The notes: generated by a model from the sequence alone, not told the origin. A stretch of DNA of 64,000 nucleotides from UBA9732 sp963621975 (GCA_963621975.1 CAVFGI010000001.1:62001-126000), one strand, 5' to 3'; shown: positions 33,321-42,660, counted from the first letter of the stretch. Numbers and translations are program-made.

Positions 33321-35423
33321 ATGGAATCGGTTGCCGATAAGTTTGGTTGTAAAGTTTTCAATGACAGGACAATGCGCAGGTATCTTCCAAAGGATACATA
33401 TGAAAAGCTGAAAGCTACAATTCGCGTTGGGAAAGACATTGATATTAACATTGCAAACGTTGTTGCAAATGCAATGAAAGATTGGGCGGTAGAAAACGGT
33501 GCAACCCATTATACACACTGGTTCCAGCCTCTAACTGGTGCTACTGCAGAAAAGCACAATAGCTTTCTTGCACCATTAAAAGATGGCTCAGCAATTATGG
33601 AATTTAGTGGAAAGGAACTTGTGTCAGGAGAGCCTGATGCTTCTTCTTTCCCATCAGGAGGCCTTAGAGCCACATTTGAAGCTCGTGGATACACCGCTTG
33701 GGATCCAACGAGCTTTGCTTTTATTAAGGAAGAAACATTGTGTATTCCAACAGCGTTCTGTTCCTTCACTGGTGAGACGTTGGATAAAAAGACTCCTTTG
33801 CTCCGCTCAATGGAACGCCTTAATGACCAAGCCCTTAGGATTCTTAGGTTATTTGGAAATACAACCTCGCGCAGAGTAAGTCCAACCACAGGACTTGAGC
33901 AAGAGTATTTTCTTATAGATAAAGAATTGTTTAATAAGAGAAAGGACTTAAAGTTCTGTGGAAGAACTGTTCTAGGAGCTAAACCCATTAAGGGTCAAGA
34001 GCTTGATGATCACTACTTTGGAGCTATTAAACCTAGAGTTTTAGCCTTTATGCAGGACTTGGATAAGACTCTTTGGGAGTTTGGTATTGTTGCTAAAACT
34101 CGCCACAATGAGGTTGCTCCTTCTCAGCATGAACTTGCGTGTTTGTTTACAACAACAAACCTTTCTATAGATCAGAACCAAGTTGTAATGGAAGAGATGA
34201 AAAAGATTGCAGACAAACATGGTCTTGCATGTCTTTTACACGAAAAACCATTTGCGGGTGTGAATGGCTCAGGTAAACATAATAACTGGTCAATGGCTAC
34301 AGATGATGGTTTAAATCTTCTTGAGCCTGGCGATTCTCCTGTTGAAAATGCACAGTTTTTGCTTTTCTTGACAGCTTTGATTGAAGCTGTTGACAGATAC
34401 CAAGACATGATTCGTGTCACAGTTGCAAGTGCTTCTAATGATCATAGACTTGGTGCCGATGAAGCTCCACCAGCTATTGTTAGTATGTTTCTTGGTGACG
34501 AGCTTACAGAGATTCTTGAGAGCATAGCGCAGGGGACAGTTGCAAGTGCACGTGAGAAGAACAAAATGATTTTGGGCGTTCATGTTCTTCCTGATTTTCC
34601 ACGAGACGCCACAGACCGTAATAGAACAAGCCCAATTGCTTTTACTGGTAACAAATTTGAGCTAAGAATGCTTGGATCTTCATTTAATGGAGCAGGTCCT
34701 AATATTGTTTTGAATACAGCATTAGCATCTGTTTTGGACAATTATGCAACAGAGCTTGAGGCAGTTGTCTCTTGTGGCGGAAACCTAGACGAGGCACTTA
34801 CTGCACTTGTTGGTCATTCATACAAAGAACATTGTAGAGTTGTGTTCAATGGTAATAACTATTCCTCAGAATGGAAGAAAGAGGCTAAAAAACGTGGACT
34901 TTTGAATCTACAGACCACCGTTGATGCCGTTTCTGCATTCTCCAATCCTGTTAATATTGCTCTATTTGAAAAGTATGGAATCTTTACCAAGAGTGAACTT
35001 GAGAGCCGAAAAGAGATTGTGCTTGAGTGTTATAACAAGACAGTAAACATTGAGGCTCTTACTATGCTTGATATGGTCAAAACTCAAGTTGTTCCAGCTG
35101 TTTCTTCTTACAGTGGAGATTATGCTTCAAGTGCTTTGCAACGCAAGAATTTATGTCCAACTTTGGATGTCTCAGAAGATGAAGCTTTTGTAGCCCACTT
35201 AAATGAACTTCTCATTATGCTTCATAAAGAGAGTGCTAGACTCCAAGACATTGTAAATCAGGCTATAGCATGTTCCGATCTTCTTAAAAAAGGAGTTCTT
35301 TACAGCACAAAGGTTCTGCCTTGTATGAATAGTTTACGCGCAGTTGCAGATGAGGCAGAAACTATGGTTTCTGGTTCTTATTGGAAGTACCCAACATATT
35401 CAGAGTTACTGTTTAGCACGTGA
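33321..35423 (+). CDS. glnN: glutamine synthetase type III
   Basis: 700 aa, GSIII family (about 700-730 aa), catalysing ATP-dependent glutamine formation from glutamate and ammonia. Visible: N-terminal GSIII region with 'HWFQPLTGATAEKHNSF' and 'SFPSGGLRATFEARGYTAWD', catalytic 'GLEQEYFLID', 'KTRHNEVAPSQHELA' and 'VNGSGKHNNWSM', then the GSIII-specific C-terminal helical domain. Its end overlaps the convergent gtrA gene by 18 bp. No GlnR or PII gene is nearby. Confidence 0.96.
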   Translation: MESVADKFGCKVFNDRTMRRYLPKDTYEKLKATIRVGKDIDINIANVVANAMKDWAVENGATHYTHWFQPLTGATAEKHNSFLAPLKDGSAIMEFSGKELVSGEPDASSFPSGGLRATFEARGYTAWDPTSFAFIKEETLCIPTAFCSFTGETLDKKTPLLRSMERLNDQALRILRLFGNTTSRRVSPTTGLEQEYFLIDKELFNKRKDLKFCGRTVLGAKPIKGQELDDHYFGAIKPRVLAFMQDLDKTLWEFGIVAKTRHNEVAPSQHELACLFTTTNLSIDQNQVVMEEMKKIADKHGLACLLHEKPFAGVNGSGKHNNWSMATDDGLNLLEPGDSPVENAQFLLFLTALIEAVDRYQDMIRVTVASASNDHRLGADEAPPAIVSMFLGDELTEILESIAQGTVASAREKNKMILGVHVLPDFPRDATDRNRTSPIAFTGNKFELRMLGSSFNGAGPNIVLNTALASVLDNYATELEAVVSCGGNLDEALTALVGHSYKEHCRVVFNGNNYSSEWKKEAKKRGLLNLQTTVDAVSAFSNPVNIALFEKYGIFTKSELESRKEIVLECYNKTVNIEALTMLDMVKTQVVPAVSSYSGDYASSALQRKNLCPTLDVSEDEAFVAHLNELLIMLHKESARLQDIVNQAIACSDLLKKGVLYSTKVLPCMNSLRAVADEAETMVSGSYWKYPTYSELLFST

Positions 35424-35825
35424 TTCTTTTATATTTGTATCAATAGAACCTCTAAATACAACATAAGTGTCGTATAGATATTCTGTAACAAAATTAATGA
35501 CCATGTTTAAAAGAGTTACAACATACTCGTTCCACTGTGGACCTGTTGTAAGATATTTTTCAAGAAGAGTTGATAGCGGAGTAAAGACACAATAAAAACC
35601 AAAAACCTTAAGCATTGCAATTGGAACATTGTTTGAACTTTTGAATGTAAACTTTCTATTAAGTGTGAAATTCCAAATGACAGAGAGAACAAGACCAATA
35701 AGGTAGCTTAGCCAATACTCAAGATGAAGAAGCTCATTTAAAAGTGTAAATGAGCCAATCTGTATCAATCCTGCAGAAATAGAAAAAAGACCAAATTTAA
35801 TTTTTCGAGCCAACTCTTTATTCAT
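35406..35825 (-). CDS. GtrA family membrane protein
   Basis: 139 aa from the ATG at 35825, which has GAGG 6-7 bp upstream; a TTG start at 35867 would overlap the upstream gene and is less likely. Four hydrophobic helices with the family pattern 'KFGLFSISAGLIQIGSFTLLNEL' and 'WNFTLNRKFTFKSSN'. GtrA-like proteins flip or help transfer polyprenyl-linked sugars or form small membrane modules in polysaccharide synthesis. It sits after the acyl-CoA synthetase gene on the minus strand, hinting at envelope lipid or glycan work. Confidence 0.85.
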   Translation of the reverse strand: MNKELARKIKFGLFSISAGLIQIGSFTLLNELLHLEYWLSYLIGLVLSVIWNFTLNRKFTFKSSNNVPIAMLKVFGFYCVFTPLSTLLEKYLTTGPQWNEYVVTLLNMVINFVTEYLYDTYVVFRGSIDTNIKESRAKQ

Positions 35826-35850
35826 AGAAAACCTCGTTATGAAATTTTCC

Positions 35851-37599
35851 TCAACTTTTATTTGCAAAGGTAGCCATCTTAGCTATCTCTTCTTTTTCAA
35901 GAACAGTATAGGCTATCTTTCCAACAAGGGTTTTAGGAAGTTGTTCTCTAAACTCAATGTCATAAGGCATTGCGTATTTTGCAATACGTTCTCTACAGTG
36001 CTCTAGAATGCGCGTTTTTAGTGTGTCAGAGGCTTTGCAACCCGGTGCAAGCTGAACAAAGGCTTTTACTTTTTGAATTTTGTATGGATCCGGAACACCA
36101 ATGACACAACTCATTTGAACTTCTTCCATAGAATCAATAATGTTTTCAATCTGAGAAGGGTAGACGTTGTAACCACTTGTGATAATCATACGTTTGATGC
36201 GTTGTTTAAAGTAGACAAAACCTTCATTGTCCATCATTCCAAGATCTCCCGTATGAAGCCAGGTATATCCGTCTTCATGAACACGAAGGGTGCTCTTGTT
36301 TTCTTCTTCATGATTTATGTATCCCATCATTACAGATGGCCCTCTAAGACAAATTTCACCATCTACACCGTAAGGAACTTGTTTTGTTGTTCCTGGTTCG
36401 CAGATTATAAAATAGGTGTCAGGGAAAGGAATGCCAATTGAGCCTTCTTTTTCCTTGTTGTATGGAGTAAGACAGCAGGCAGTAACACACTCTGTTGTTC
36501 CATAACCTTCACGAACTCTAACTGTTGCATGGTGGTCTGCAAGGAATTTATCCAACTTCTTTTTAAGCTCAATTGAAAGGGAATCTCCACCAGAGAAAAC
36601 ACCCATCAAGCAAGAGAGGTCAACATTATCCATATCTTGATTACGAGTGATGCCTTCATAAAGGGTTGGAACACCAGCAATGAAGTTTGGTTTTGCTGTT
36701 TTAAGTAAATTGGAATAGCCTTTAACGCTAACTTGAGGGACAAGAACACTGCGTCCACCCCAGAACATCATGGTATGAACACAAACACCAAGACCAAAAC
36801 CGTGGAACATTGGCATGGCAGCAAGCATTGTGTTGCCTTGAATGCGTTTGTTACACATTATTCCTGTTTGTTTTGCTAATGCATTAAAGTTGAGATTTGT
36901 AAGCTTAATGCCTTTTGTAACTCCAGTTGTTCCGCCAGAGAAGAGAATTACGGCTAAATCTTTTCCTGTAGTTTTGACAAAAGGATCAGCTGTGCAATTT
37001 TTTGCATAGCTCATAAAAGTTTTCCAAGTAATAAGTTGCTTAGTTTCTTCAAAATGCTCAAATTTGCGTTCCTTTAAGAACTTATATGCTGTACCTTTTA
37101 CAAAATCAAGTGCATCCGATACCCGTGCTATAATCACATGATCAAGCTCTACAATCTTCATAACTTTCTTGATTTTTGAATAAAACTGGTCAATGGAAAT
37201 GATTGTTTTGCTTCCAGCTTCTTTCAGATAGAAAGCAATCTCATGTACGGCAGAAAGCGGATGAATCATGCTTGCAACCGCACCAATACGATTGATTGCA
37301 TAAAGTGCAACGACTGTCTGTGGCATGTTTGGCATACATACGGTCACTACATCTCCAGCACGTATTCCCATTGCATAGAAAGCTTTAGCTGCTTTGTCTA
37401 TTTGTGGTACTAACTTTTTATATGTTGTATTCACACCCTGAAATGTTAATGCTACTTGCTCTGGATATTTTGAGGCCGATTCATATAAAGCATCACTTAT
37501 TGAAAAATTGGGGTAATCTAAATGGTGTGGAACTTCTCCATAGCTAGAAAGCCAAGGGGCAATTTTGATTTCTTCTTCAGTAATTGTATTTGTGCTCAT
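35851..37599 (-). CDS. AMP-dependent acyl-CoA synthetase/ligase
   Basis: 582 aa ANL-superfamily enzyme that activates a carboxylic acid (probably a fatty acid) via acyl-AMP. The P-loop-like 'ILFSGGTTGVTKGIKL', the A5 motif 'REGYGTTECVTACCL', the A7-A8 motif 'WLHTGDLGMMDNEGFVYFKQRIKRMIITSGYNVYPSQIE' and the A10 Lys in 'LPKTLVGKIAYTVL' are intact. Overlaps the acyltransferase-like gene by 4 bp, so the two products likely act together. Confidence 0.9.
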   Translation of the reverse strand: MSTNTITEEEIKIAPWLSSYGEVPHHLDYPNFSISDALYESASKYPEQVALTFQGVNTTYKKLVPQIDKAAKAFYAMGIRAGDVVTVCMPNMPQTVVALYAINRIGAVASMIHPLSAVHEIAFYLKEAGSKTIISIDQFYSKIKKVMKIVELDHVIIARVSDALDFVKGTAYKFLKERKFEHFEETKQLITWKTFMSYAKNCTADPFVKTTGKDLAVILFSGGTTGVTKGIKLTNLNFNALAKQTGIMCNKRIQGNTMLAAMPMFHGFGLGVCVHTMMFWGGRSVLVPQVSVKGYSNLLKTAKPNFIAGVPTLYEGITRNQDMDNVDLSCLMGVFSGGDSLSIELKKKLDKFLADHHATVRVREGYGTTECVTACCLTPYNKEKEGSIGIPFPDTYFIICEPGTTKQVPYGVDGEICLRGPSVMMGYINHEEENKSTLRVHEDGYTWLHTGDLGMMDNEGFVYFKQRIKRMIITSGYNVYPSQIENIIDSMEEVQMSCVIGVPDPYKIQKVKAFVQLAPGCKASDTLKTRILEHCRERIAKYAMPYDIEFREQLPKTLVGKIAYTVLEKEEIAKMATFANKS

Positions 37600-38516
37600 A
37601 GTCCTAATTCATTGCAAAGTGAATCATAATCAATTTGTTCATTTGCTGGTTTTAGTAAGTTTTCTGGCTTCATTAATAAAGCTTTGAATATTTTAATGCT
37701 ATTGGCAAAATAAACGCCATCAGCAATTCTTTCATCAATTGTAAAAGAGAAGGGCAAGAAATCCTTCAATATAAATGTTCCATTCTCATTAAACACAGGC
37801 TGTTGGAGCTTTTTTCCTACTAAAAGGAAGAAAGAGTTTGAACCAAAGTTGATGAGATGGTGATAGCTTGCATTCATTTTAATGCTTCCAATGTTGGATG
37901 CAAAACAAGAGCAAAGGTAAGGATCAACATCTGCAAATACGCTTGGGAGTTTGCCTTTGCGGTCCAGTGTCCTAATTATCCACATTATAAATTTGTAAAT
38001 AGGTTTTGGTAGATGAACAAGTTTATTTACAATTTCTATTGTAGGGTCTTTGGAATCAGAACTTTTTCTTATTTGTGAAATTTGTTTGAAAAGCATAGTA
38101 TGGACTTGTTCTAGCGGGCTCATGTCAGAGTCTCTTTGGTATCTCATTATTACAAGACCTTCTTCTGCTCCATCAACCTTTGCTTTTTTTGCTGTACAAG
38201 CAACAGAAATTTCTTTTCTTTCGTAGAATTTTCCATCCCTAATGAAATAATTCATCATTTTACGATGTTGAATTGTTCTGAATAATGCAGCGCATACTAA
38301 ATGGAAGAAAGTATATTTAAATTCTGGACTGTTTGCATTTAGTTTTCCAAGAACTTCATAAATCCCATCCATTGGAATGTCCACAGTGGCAACTGCTTCA
38401 TTTTCTGTTCTTGATCCCATCATACTTGTCATCAAAAGATGCAAGGAATCAAGATTTGTTACTAAATAAGCGTCTTTTTTTTCACCTTTTTTCTTTTTTT
38501 TCTTGTCTTTGGACAT
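37596..38516 (-). CDS. CoA-dependent acyltransferase-fold protein (E2/CAT-like) with altered active site
   Basis: 306 aa from the ATG at 38516, which has AGG 7 bp upstream; an ATG at 38543 lacks an SD. A Lys-rich N-terminus precedes a domain resembling the 2-oxoacid dehydrogenase E2/chloramphenicol acetyltransferase fold: 'YTFFHLVCAALFRTIQHR' and, near the C-terminus, 'FTIDERIADGVYFANSIK'. The latter aligns with the E2 motif D-H-R-x-x-D-G, but the catalytic His is Glu (E262). No lipoyl domain. Coupled to an acyl-CoA ligase, so it may be a scaffold or an acyltransferase with a different mechanism. Confidence 0.6.
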   Translation of the reverse strand: MSKDKKKKKKGEKKDAYLVTNLDSLHLLMTSMMGSRTENEAVATVDIPMDGIYEVLGKLNANSPEFKYTFFHLVCAALFRTIQHRKMMNYFIRDGKFYERKEISVACTAKKAKVDGAEEGLVIMRYQRDSDMSPLEQVHTMLFKQISQIRKSSDSKDPTIEIVNKLVHLPKPIYKFIMWIIRTLDRKGKLPSVFADVDPYLCSCFASNIGSIKMNASYHHLINFGSNSFFLLVGKKLQQPVFNENGTFILKDFLPFSFTIDERIADGVYFANSIKIFKALLMKPENLLKPANEQIDYDSLCNELGL

Positions 38517-38579
38517 TCTTGTACCTGCCTTATTAGAAAACATGTAACTTATAGCATTGTAAAGGGCAATGGGTCAAGT

Positions 38580-38611
38580 TGGCCATTAGTAGTTAGCTTT
38601 TACTATGGCCA
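38580..38611. repeat. bulged inverted repeat followed by T-run
   Basis: TGGCCA-T-TAGTA (38580-38591) pairs with TACTA-TGGCCA (38601-38611) with a single bulged T, followed by TTTTTC. Shaped like a plus-strand terminator, but no plus-strand gene ends here. It lies in the divergent region before dprA. Confidence 0.45.
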
Positions 38612-38685
38612 TTTTTCGCAAAAAAAATGTCCAAAATGTATAAAAAAATCTAAACAGTTTTTTAATTTGATTTGAATTAAGTATT

Positions 38686-38705
38686 GAGGTTTTTGCAAAA
38701 ACCTC
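38686..38705. repeat. perfect 20-bp palindrome GAGGTTTTTGCAAAAACCTC
   Basis: The fullest copy of the recurring palindrome family, ending 5 bp before the GGAG ribosome site of dprA. If transcribed it would form a 9-bp or longer hairpin next to the SD. Confidence 0.8.
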
Positions 38706-38720
38706 TATTAGGAGATTATT

Positions 38721-39686
38721 ATGGACTTTAGAAAACTATCTGATAAAGAAGTTGTTAGGCGACTTGTTATTGGTTTAAATGATCAACTAACACTTGAAGC
38801 AAGAAGGTCTTACATTGTTAACAATATTTCACTTCAGTATTTAGTTAACCATATTAAAGGTTTTAGATTTTGCTCAAAAGATGCCTACGATATTCTAAGA
38901 TGGATAAATGAAAGGGAAAATAGAACAGTAATTGACTGTTCTATGCATGAGTTTCCTTCATTTGAGGGCCTTACAACTCGTTTGCCAGGGTTGCTGATAG
39001 TTGAAGGTTGTATTCCAAGAGCTCCTATTTTTGCAATAGTTGGCACTAGACGGCCTGACTTCAAGGCTTTACATCAAGCCTTTCAGTTGGGACTTGAGCT
39101 TTCTCTAAACAATATTGCTTGTATTTCAGGTATGGCAGAAGGGATTGACCAAGCTAGTATGAGAGGTTGTATTAGTGGTTCGGCTCCATGTTATGGAGTT
39201 TTAGCTTGTGGTCATAACATTGAGTATCCTGCTTTAACTAGTAGGCTCAGGGTTGAAATAATTGAAAAAGGAGGGGCTATCATTAGCCAGTATTCTCCCA
39301 ATACTCCATCTTTTAAAAGTAATTTTGTGTCCCGAAACATGATTATTGCTGCATATTCTAGCGCTATAGTGGCAATTCAGGCACCTAAACGTTCTGGAAC
39401 TCTAATTACTTGTGATTACGCTATTGCAATGAATAAAGATGTTTATATTGGTTCTGCGGGCATTGGTGATAGTCCTTTTCAGGAAGGAACTTCAAATTTA
39501 GCTTATGAAGGTGCTCCTGTATTAAATTCAATAGAGGATTTGGTGGACTGTGAAGACTTTAATATATGTTTCAAAACTACTTCATGTCCTATTGAGATGT
39601 TAAAAAAAACTGCGACTAATGAAGTTCGTTTTGGAGATAAGCTGTATATTCTAACTGCTATTTCAGGAAAAGAAAAAATGTTATAA
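38721..39686 (+). CDS. dprA: DNA-processing protein DprA/Smf
   Basis: 321 aa Rossmann-like protein that loads RecA onto incoming single-stranded DNA in transformation. Core motifs: 'FAIVGTRRPDFKALHQ', 'CISGMAEGIDQASMRGCI', 'YGVLACGHNIEYPAL', 'SRNMIIAAYSSAIVAIQA' and 'RSGTLITCDYAIAMNKDVY'. SD GGAG. First of a four-gene run with xerC, hslV and hslU, an order typical of spirochaetes. No other competence gene is in the window. Confidence 0.93.
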   Translation: MDFRKLSDKEVVRRLVIGLNDQLTLEARRSYIVNNISLQYLVNHIKGFRFCSKDAYDILRWINERENRTVIDCSMHEFPSFEGLTTRLPGLLIVEGCIPRAPIFAIVGTRRPDFKALHQAFQLGLELSLNNIACISGMAEGIDQASMRGCISGSAPCYGVLACGHNIEYPALTSRLRVEIIEKGGAIISQYSPNTPSFKSNFVSRNMIIAAYSSAIVAIQAPKRSGTLITCDYAIAMNKDVYIGSAGIGDSPFQEGTSNLAYEGAPVLNSIEDLVDCEDFNICFKTTSCPIEMLKKTATNEVRFGDKLYILTAISGKEKML

Positions 39687-39693
39687 TGAAGCC

Positions 39694-40623
39694 ATGAGTG
39701 AAGAGTTTGATAAGCAGGCTAAAAATAGAGCACTGATTGATGAATATTTGTCTTATCTTAAGGATGTGCAAGGTTATTCTCAAAAGACTGTCATCTCATA
39801 TGCGCATGACCTTTTACGGTTGGAAGATTATTTGTCTAAGCATGATATGTATGTTGCAGAGATGGTTTTTGAAGATGCTAGGAGTTTTACTGTTACTCTG
39901 TATGATCAAAATCTTAGTCCAGCAACTATAAATAGAATTCTTAGTGCGAACCGTTCTTTTTTTCATAACCTTTGTGAAAATGGCATTATGGAAGTTCAAC
40001 CCTTTAAACGTGTTTCAAGTGCTAAAAAAGCTCAAAGAATTCCCACTGTTTTGGCTAAAGAAGAAATAGAACGTGTGTTAAATTATCCTATTACTGATTA
40101 TAAGTCCTTACTAGAGATAACAATGTTCAATATCTTCTATTCTACAGGTTGCCGTTTGAGCGAAGTTTTAGGGATGAAATTAGAAGATATCGATTTAGAA
40201 AACAAGAGGATTATAGTTACAGGGAAGGGTGCAAAGCAACGTTATGTGTTTCTGACGCCTAGAGCTGTGGACATGATTTGCGCCTACTTGCCAGAGCGTG
40301 AGGCTGTCTTGGAGAAGACCGGCCATGAGGGGGAGCAGGTGCTGTTAGTTAATTCTAAGGGAAATAAGTTGCCACTTTCTACCGTTCACAGTATCTTTGA
40401 CAGGTATAGAGTTCTGCTTGGATTGACCAAGAAGTTTACTCCGCATGTATTTAGGCATTCGTTTGCTTCGCACCTTCTGGACAATAGTTCAGATATTAGG
40501 TTTGTTCAGGTGCTTCTTGGGCACGAAAGCATTGGTACTACGCAAATCTATACACATGTGACCGGCAAAAAGTTGGAAGATGTGTATAGAGCAAATCACC
40601 CTCATGGGAGGAAAGAAGAATGA
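39694..40623 (+). CDS. xerC: tyrosine recombinase XerC/CodV-like
   Basis: 309 aa site-specific recombinase. N-terminal SAM-like core-binding domain (about 10-100), catalytic domain 115-300 with the full catalytic set R154 ('STGCRLSEVLG'), K178, H251 and R254 ('HVFRHSFASHLL'), H277 ('LLGHESIGTTQIYTHV') and nucleophile Y286. It should act at dif in chromosome-dimer resolution. Being the housekeeping gene beside hslVU, it is not evidence of an integrated element. Confidence 0.92.
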   Translation: MSEEFDKQAKNRALIDEYLSYLKDVQGYSQKTVISYAHDLLRLEDYLSKHDMYVAEMVFEDARSFTVTLYDQNLSPATINRILSANRSFFHNLCENGIMEVQPFKRVSSAKKAQRIPTVLAKEEIERVLNYPITDYKSLLEITMFNIFYSTGCRLSEVLGMKLEDIDLENKRIIVTGKGAKQRYVFLTPRAVDMICAYLPEREAVLEKTGHEGEQVLLVNSKGNKLPLSTVHSIFDRYRVLLGLTKKFTPHVFRHSFASHLLDNSSDIRFVQVLLGHESIGTTQIYTHVTGKKLEDVYRANHPHGRKEE

Positions 40624-41153
40624 GTTTTAGAGGAACAACCATTATAGCGGTTAAGAAAGATGGAAAGGTTGCAATTGCTGGTGACGGACAAGTGACTAAT
40701 GGCGATACCATTATGAAGGGAAACGCTAGAAAGGTTAGAAGAATTTATCAGGATAAGATTGTTATTGGTTTTGCTGGTGGTACGGCAGACGCTTTTACTC
40801 TTTTTGAGCTTTTTGAACAGAAGCTTTCTCAGGTTAACGGGGACTTAAATAGAGCTGCTGTCAACCTTGCAAAAGAGTGGAGAATGGATAGAAATCTAAG
40901 AAAACTTGAGGCATTGATGCTTGCTACTGATGGTAAGAGTATTTTCCTTGTCAGTGGTACTGGTGATGTTCTTGAGCCTGAATATGATGCTATTGGTATT
41001 GGTAGTGGTGGTAATTACGCTGTGGCAGCTGCGAGGGCATATCTTGATGGTTGTCCAGAACTTAGTGCAAAAGAGATTGCTTTAAAGTCTTTGGATATTG
41101 CAAGTTCTATTTGTATTTACACTGACTCCAATTTTATTGTTGAGGAGGCCTAA
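40620..41153 (+). CDS. hslV: ATP-dependent protease subunit HslV
   Basis: 177 aa peptidase of the HslUV (ClpQY) protease. 'MSFRGTTIIAVKKDGKVAIAGDGQVTNGDTIMK' carries the Thr-Thr expected to become the N-terminal nucleophile after processing, here following an N-terminal MSFRG. Also 'GFAGGTADAFTLFELFE' and 'IGIGSGGNYAVAAARA'. Overlaps xerC by 4 bp (ATGA). Confidence 0.96.
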   Translation: MSFRGTTIIAVKKDGKVAIAGDGQVTNGDTIMKGNARKVRRIYQDKIVIGFAGGTADAFTLFELFEQKLSQVNGDLNRAAVNLAKEWRMDRNLRKLEALMLATDGKSIFLVSGTGDVLEPEYDAIGIGSGGNYAVAAARAYLDGCPELSAKEIALKSLDIASSICIYTDSNFIVEEA

Positions 41154-41154
41154 T

Positions 41155-42582
41155 GTGGCTGATGATTTGATTGTTTCTGAGAATGCTTTAGTTAAGGCGA
41201 ATAATTCTAATACGCCTGAAAAGAAAGTTTTTAATCTAGATGAAATGGTTCCTTCAATGATTGTTGCGGAACTTAATAAATATGTTATTGGGCAGGAGAA
41301 GGCTAAGCGTACTATTGCGGTTGCTTTGCGCAATAGAACCCGTAGAAAGATGCTACCTGCCTCAATTAGAGAAGAAGTCTATCCTAAGAATATTATCATG
41401 ATTGGTCCAACCGGTGTTGGTAAAACCGAGATTGCAAGAAGAATTGCTAGACTTTCTAATGCTCCTTTTGTCAAGGTTGAGGCTACTAAATATACAGAGG
41501 TAGGTTATGTGGGCCGTGATGTTGAATCTATGGTTCGTGATTTGATGGGTAGTGCCGTCTCTATGGTCAAGCATGAGCTTGCTGCTAAAAATGAAGAGGC
41601 TGTGAAAGTTAGAGTTGAGGACCGTCTTTTAGACCTCTTGATTCCTAATTTGGATAAAAATCCTAATGCAGATCCTTCTTTTGAGAATGCTCGGGCTCAA
41701 GCTCGTGAACAAATGAGAGAGCAATTGAAGGCTGGTAAATTAGACGATACAGAGGTTGAAATTTCCAATCAGGTTCGTCCTTCTAAAGTTGGAATTGAAT
41801 TTATGGGTGGTTCAATGGATGATCTTCAGAATGCTATGAACAGCCTTGGTTCTATATTCCAAAATGCTCAGAATCCACGAAAACGTAGAAAAGTTTCTAT
41901 TAAACGTGCCCGTGAACTGTTCATGGAAGAAGAGATGGAGCGTAGTGTAGACCAAGACAAGGCTATTGATATTGCAAAAGAGCGTACCGAGCAAATGGGC
42001 ATAATCTTCATAGATGAGATTGATAAGATTGCAGGTAAAAATAGCGCTTCCTCTAGTCCTGATGTCTCTAGAGAAGGTGTTCAGCGTGATATTCTTCCTA
42101 TTGTTGAAGGAACAAAGGTTAGTACAAAGTGGGGTGTTATTGATACTTCGCACATTCTTTTCATTGCAGCCGGTGCCTTCCATGTTTCTAAACCTAGTGA
42201 TTTAATTCCTGAACTTCAGGGTCGTTTCCCTCTTAGAGTTGAGCTTGATGCTCTTACTGCAGACGATTTTTACAGAATTCTTAAGGAGCCTGAGAATGCT
42301 ATTACTTTGCAATATCATGAACTACTTAAGACTGAGGGGGTAGAGGTTGTCTTTACAGATGAAGCACTTCACCGTATTAGTGAAATTGCTTATGAAGTTA
42401 ACTCGACAACTGAAAACATTGGTGCTAGACGTTTGTACACTATTATGGAGATTTTACTTGAAGAGTTGAGCTTCAGTGCAAATGAATTAAAAGGCCAAAC
42501 CGTTAATATTACACCTGATTATGTTAATCAACGTCTCTCAGATGTTGTTAAAAATCAGGATTTGTCTAGGTATATCTTGTAG
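41155..42582 (+). CDS. hslU: ATP-dependent protease ATPase subunit HslU
   Basis: 475 aa AAA+ unfoldase partner of HslV. GTG start at 41155, 8 bp after GAGGAGG. Walker A 'GPTGVGKTE' (84-91), 'YTEVGYVGRDVESMVRDL' pore-loop/I-domain entry, Walker B 'IIFIDEIDKIA', and a C-terminus ending 'DLSRYIL', as needed to dock into HslV. It has about 28 extra N-terminal residues compared with the usual start. Confidence 0.96.
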   Translation: MADDLIVSENALVKANNSNTPEKKVFNLDEMVPSMIVAELNKYVIGQEKAKRTIAVALRNRTRRKMLPASIREEVYPKNIIMIGPTGVGKTEIARRIARLSNAPFVKVEATKYTEVGYVGRDVESMVRDLMGSAVSMVKHELAAKNEEAVKVRVEDRLLDLLIPNLDKNPNADPSFENARAQAREQMREQLKAGKLDDTEVEISNQVRPSKVGIEFMGGSMDDLQNAMNSLGSIFQNAQNPRKRRKVSIKRARELFMEEEMERSVDQDKAIDIAKERTEQMGIIFIDEIDKIAGKNSASSSPDVSREGVQRDILPIVEGTKVSTKWGVIDTSHILFIAAGAFHVSKPSDLIPELQGRFPLRVELDALTADDFYRILKEPENAITLQYHELLKTEGVEVVFTDEALHRISEIAYEVNSTTENIGARRLYTIMEILLEELSFSANELKGQTVNITPDYVNQRLSDVVKNQDLSRYIL

Positions 42583-42611
42583 GTTTGTAAAAATTTGATC
42601 CAAATAAACTA

Positions 42612-42657
42612 AAAAAGCTATGTAACATGCTATTGTTAGCATTTTACATAGCTTTTT
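42612..42657. terminator. bidirectional terminator between hslU and tRNA-Val
   Basis: A long stem: AAAAAGCTATGTAA...ATGCTA pairs with TAGCAT...TTACATAGCTTTTT around a TTGT loop with small internal mismatches. A and T runs on both sides allow it to serve hslU (plus) and the tRNA gene (minus). Confidence 0.88.
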
Positions 42658-42660
42658 CTT

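Noticed and set aside
39694..40623. Integrase marking a mobile element
   Set aside because: It is the housekeeping XerC/CodV recombinase in a conserved dprA-xerC-hslVU run, with no attachment repeats or cargo.
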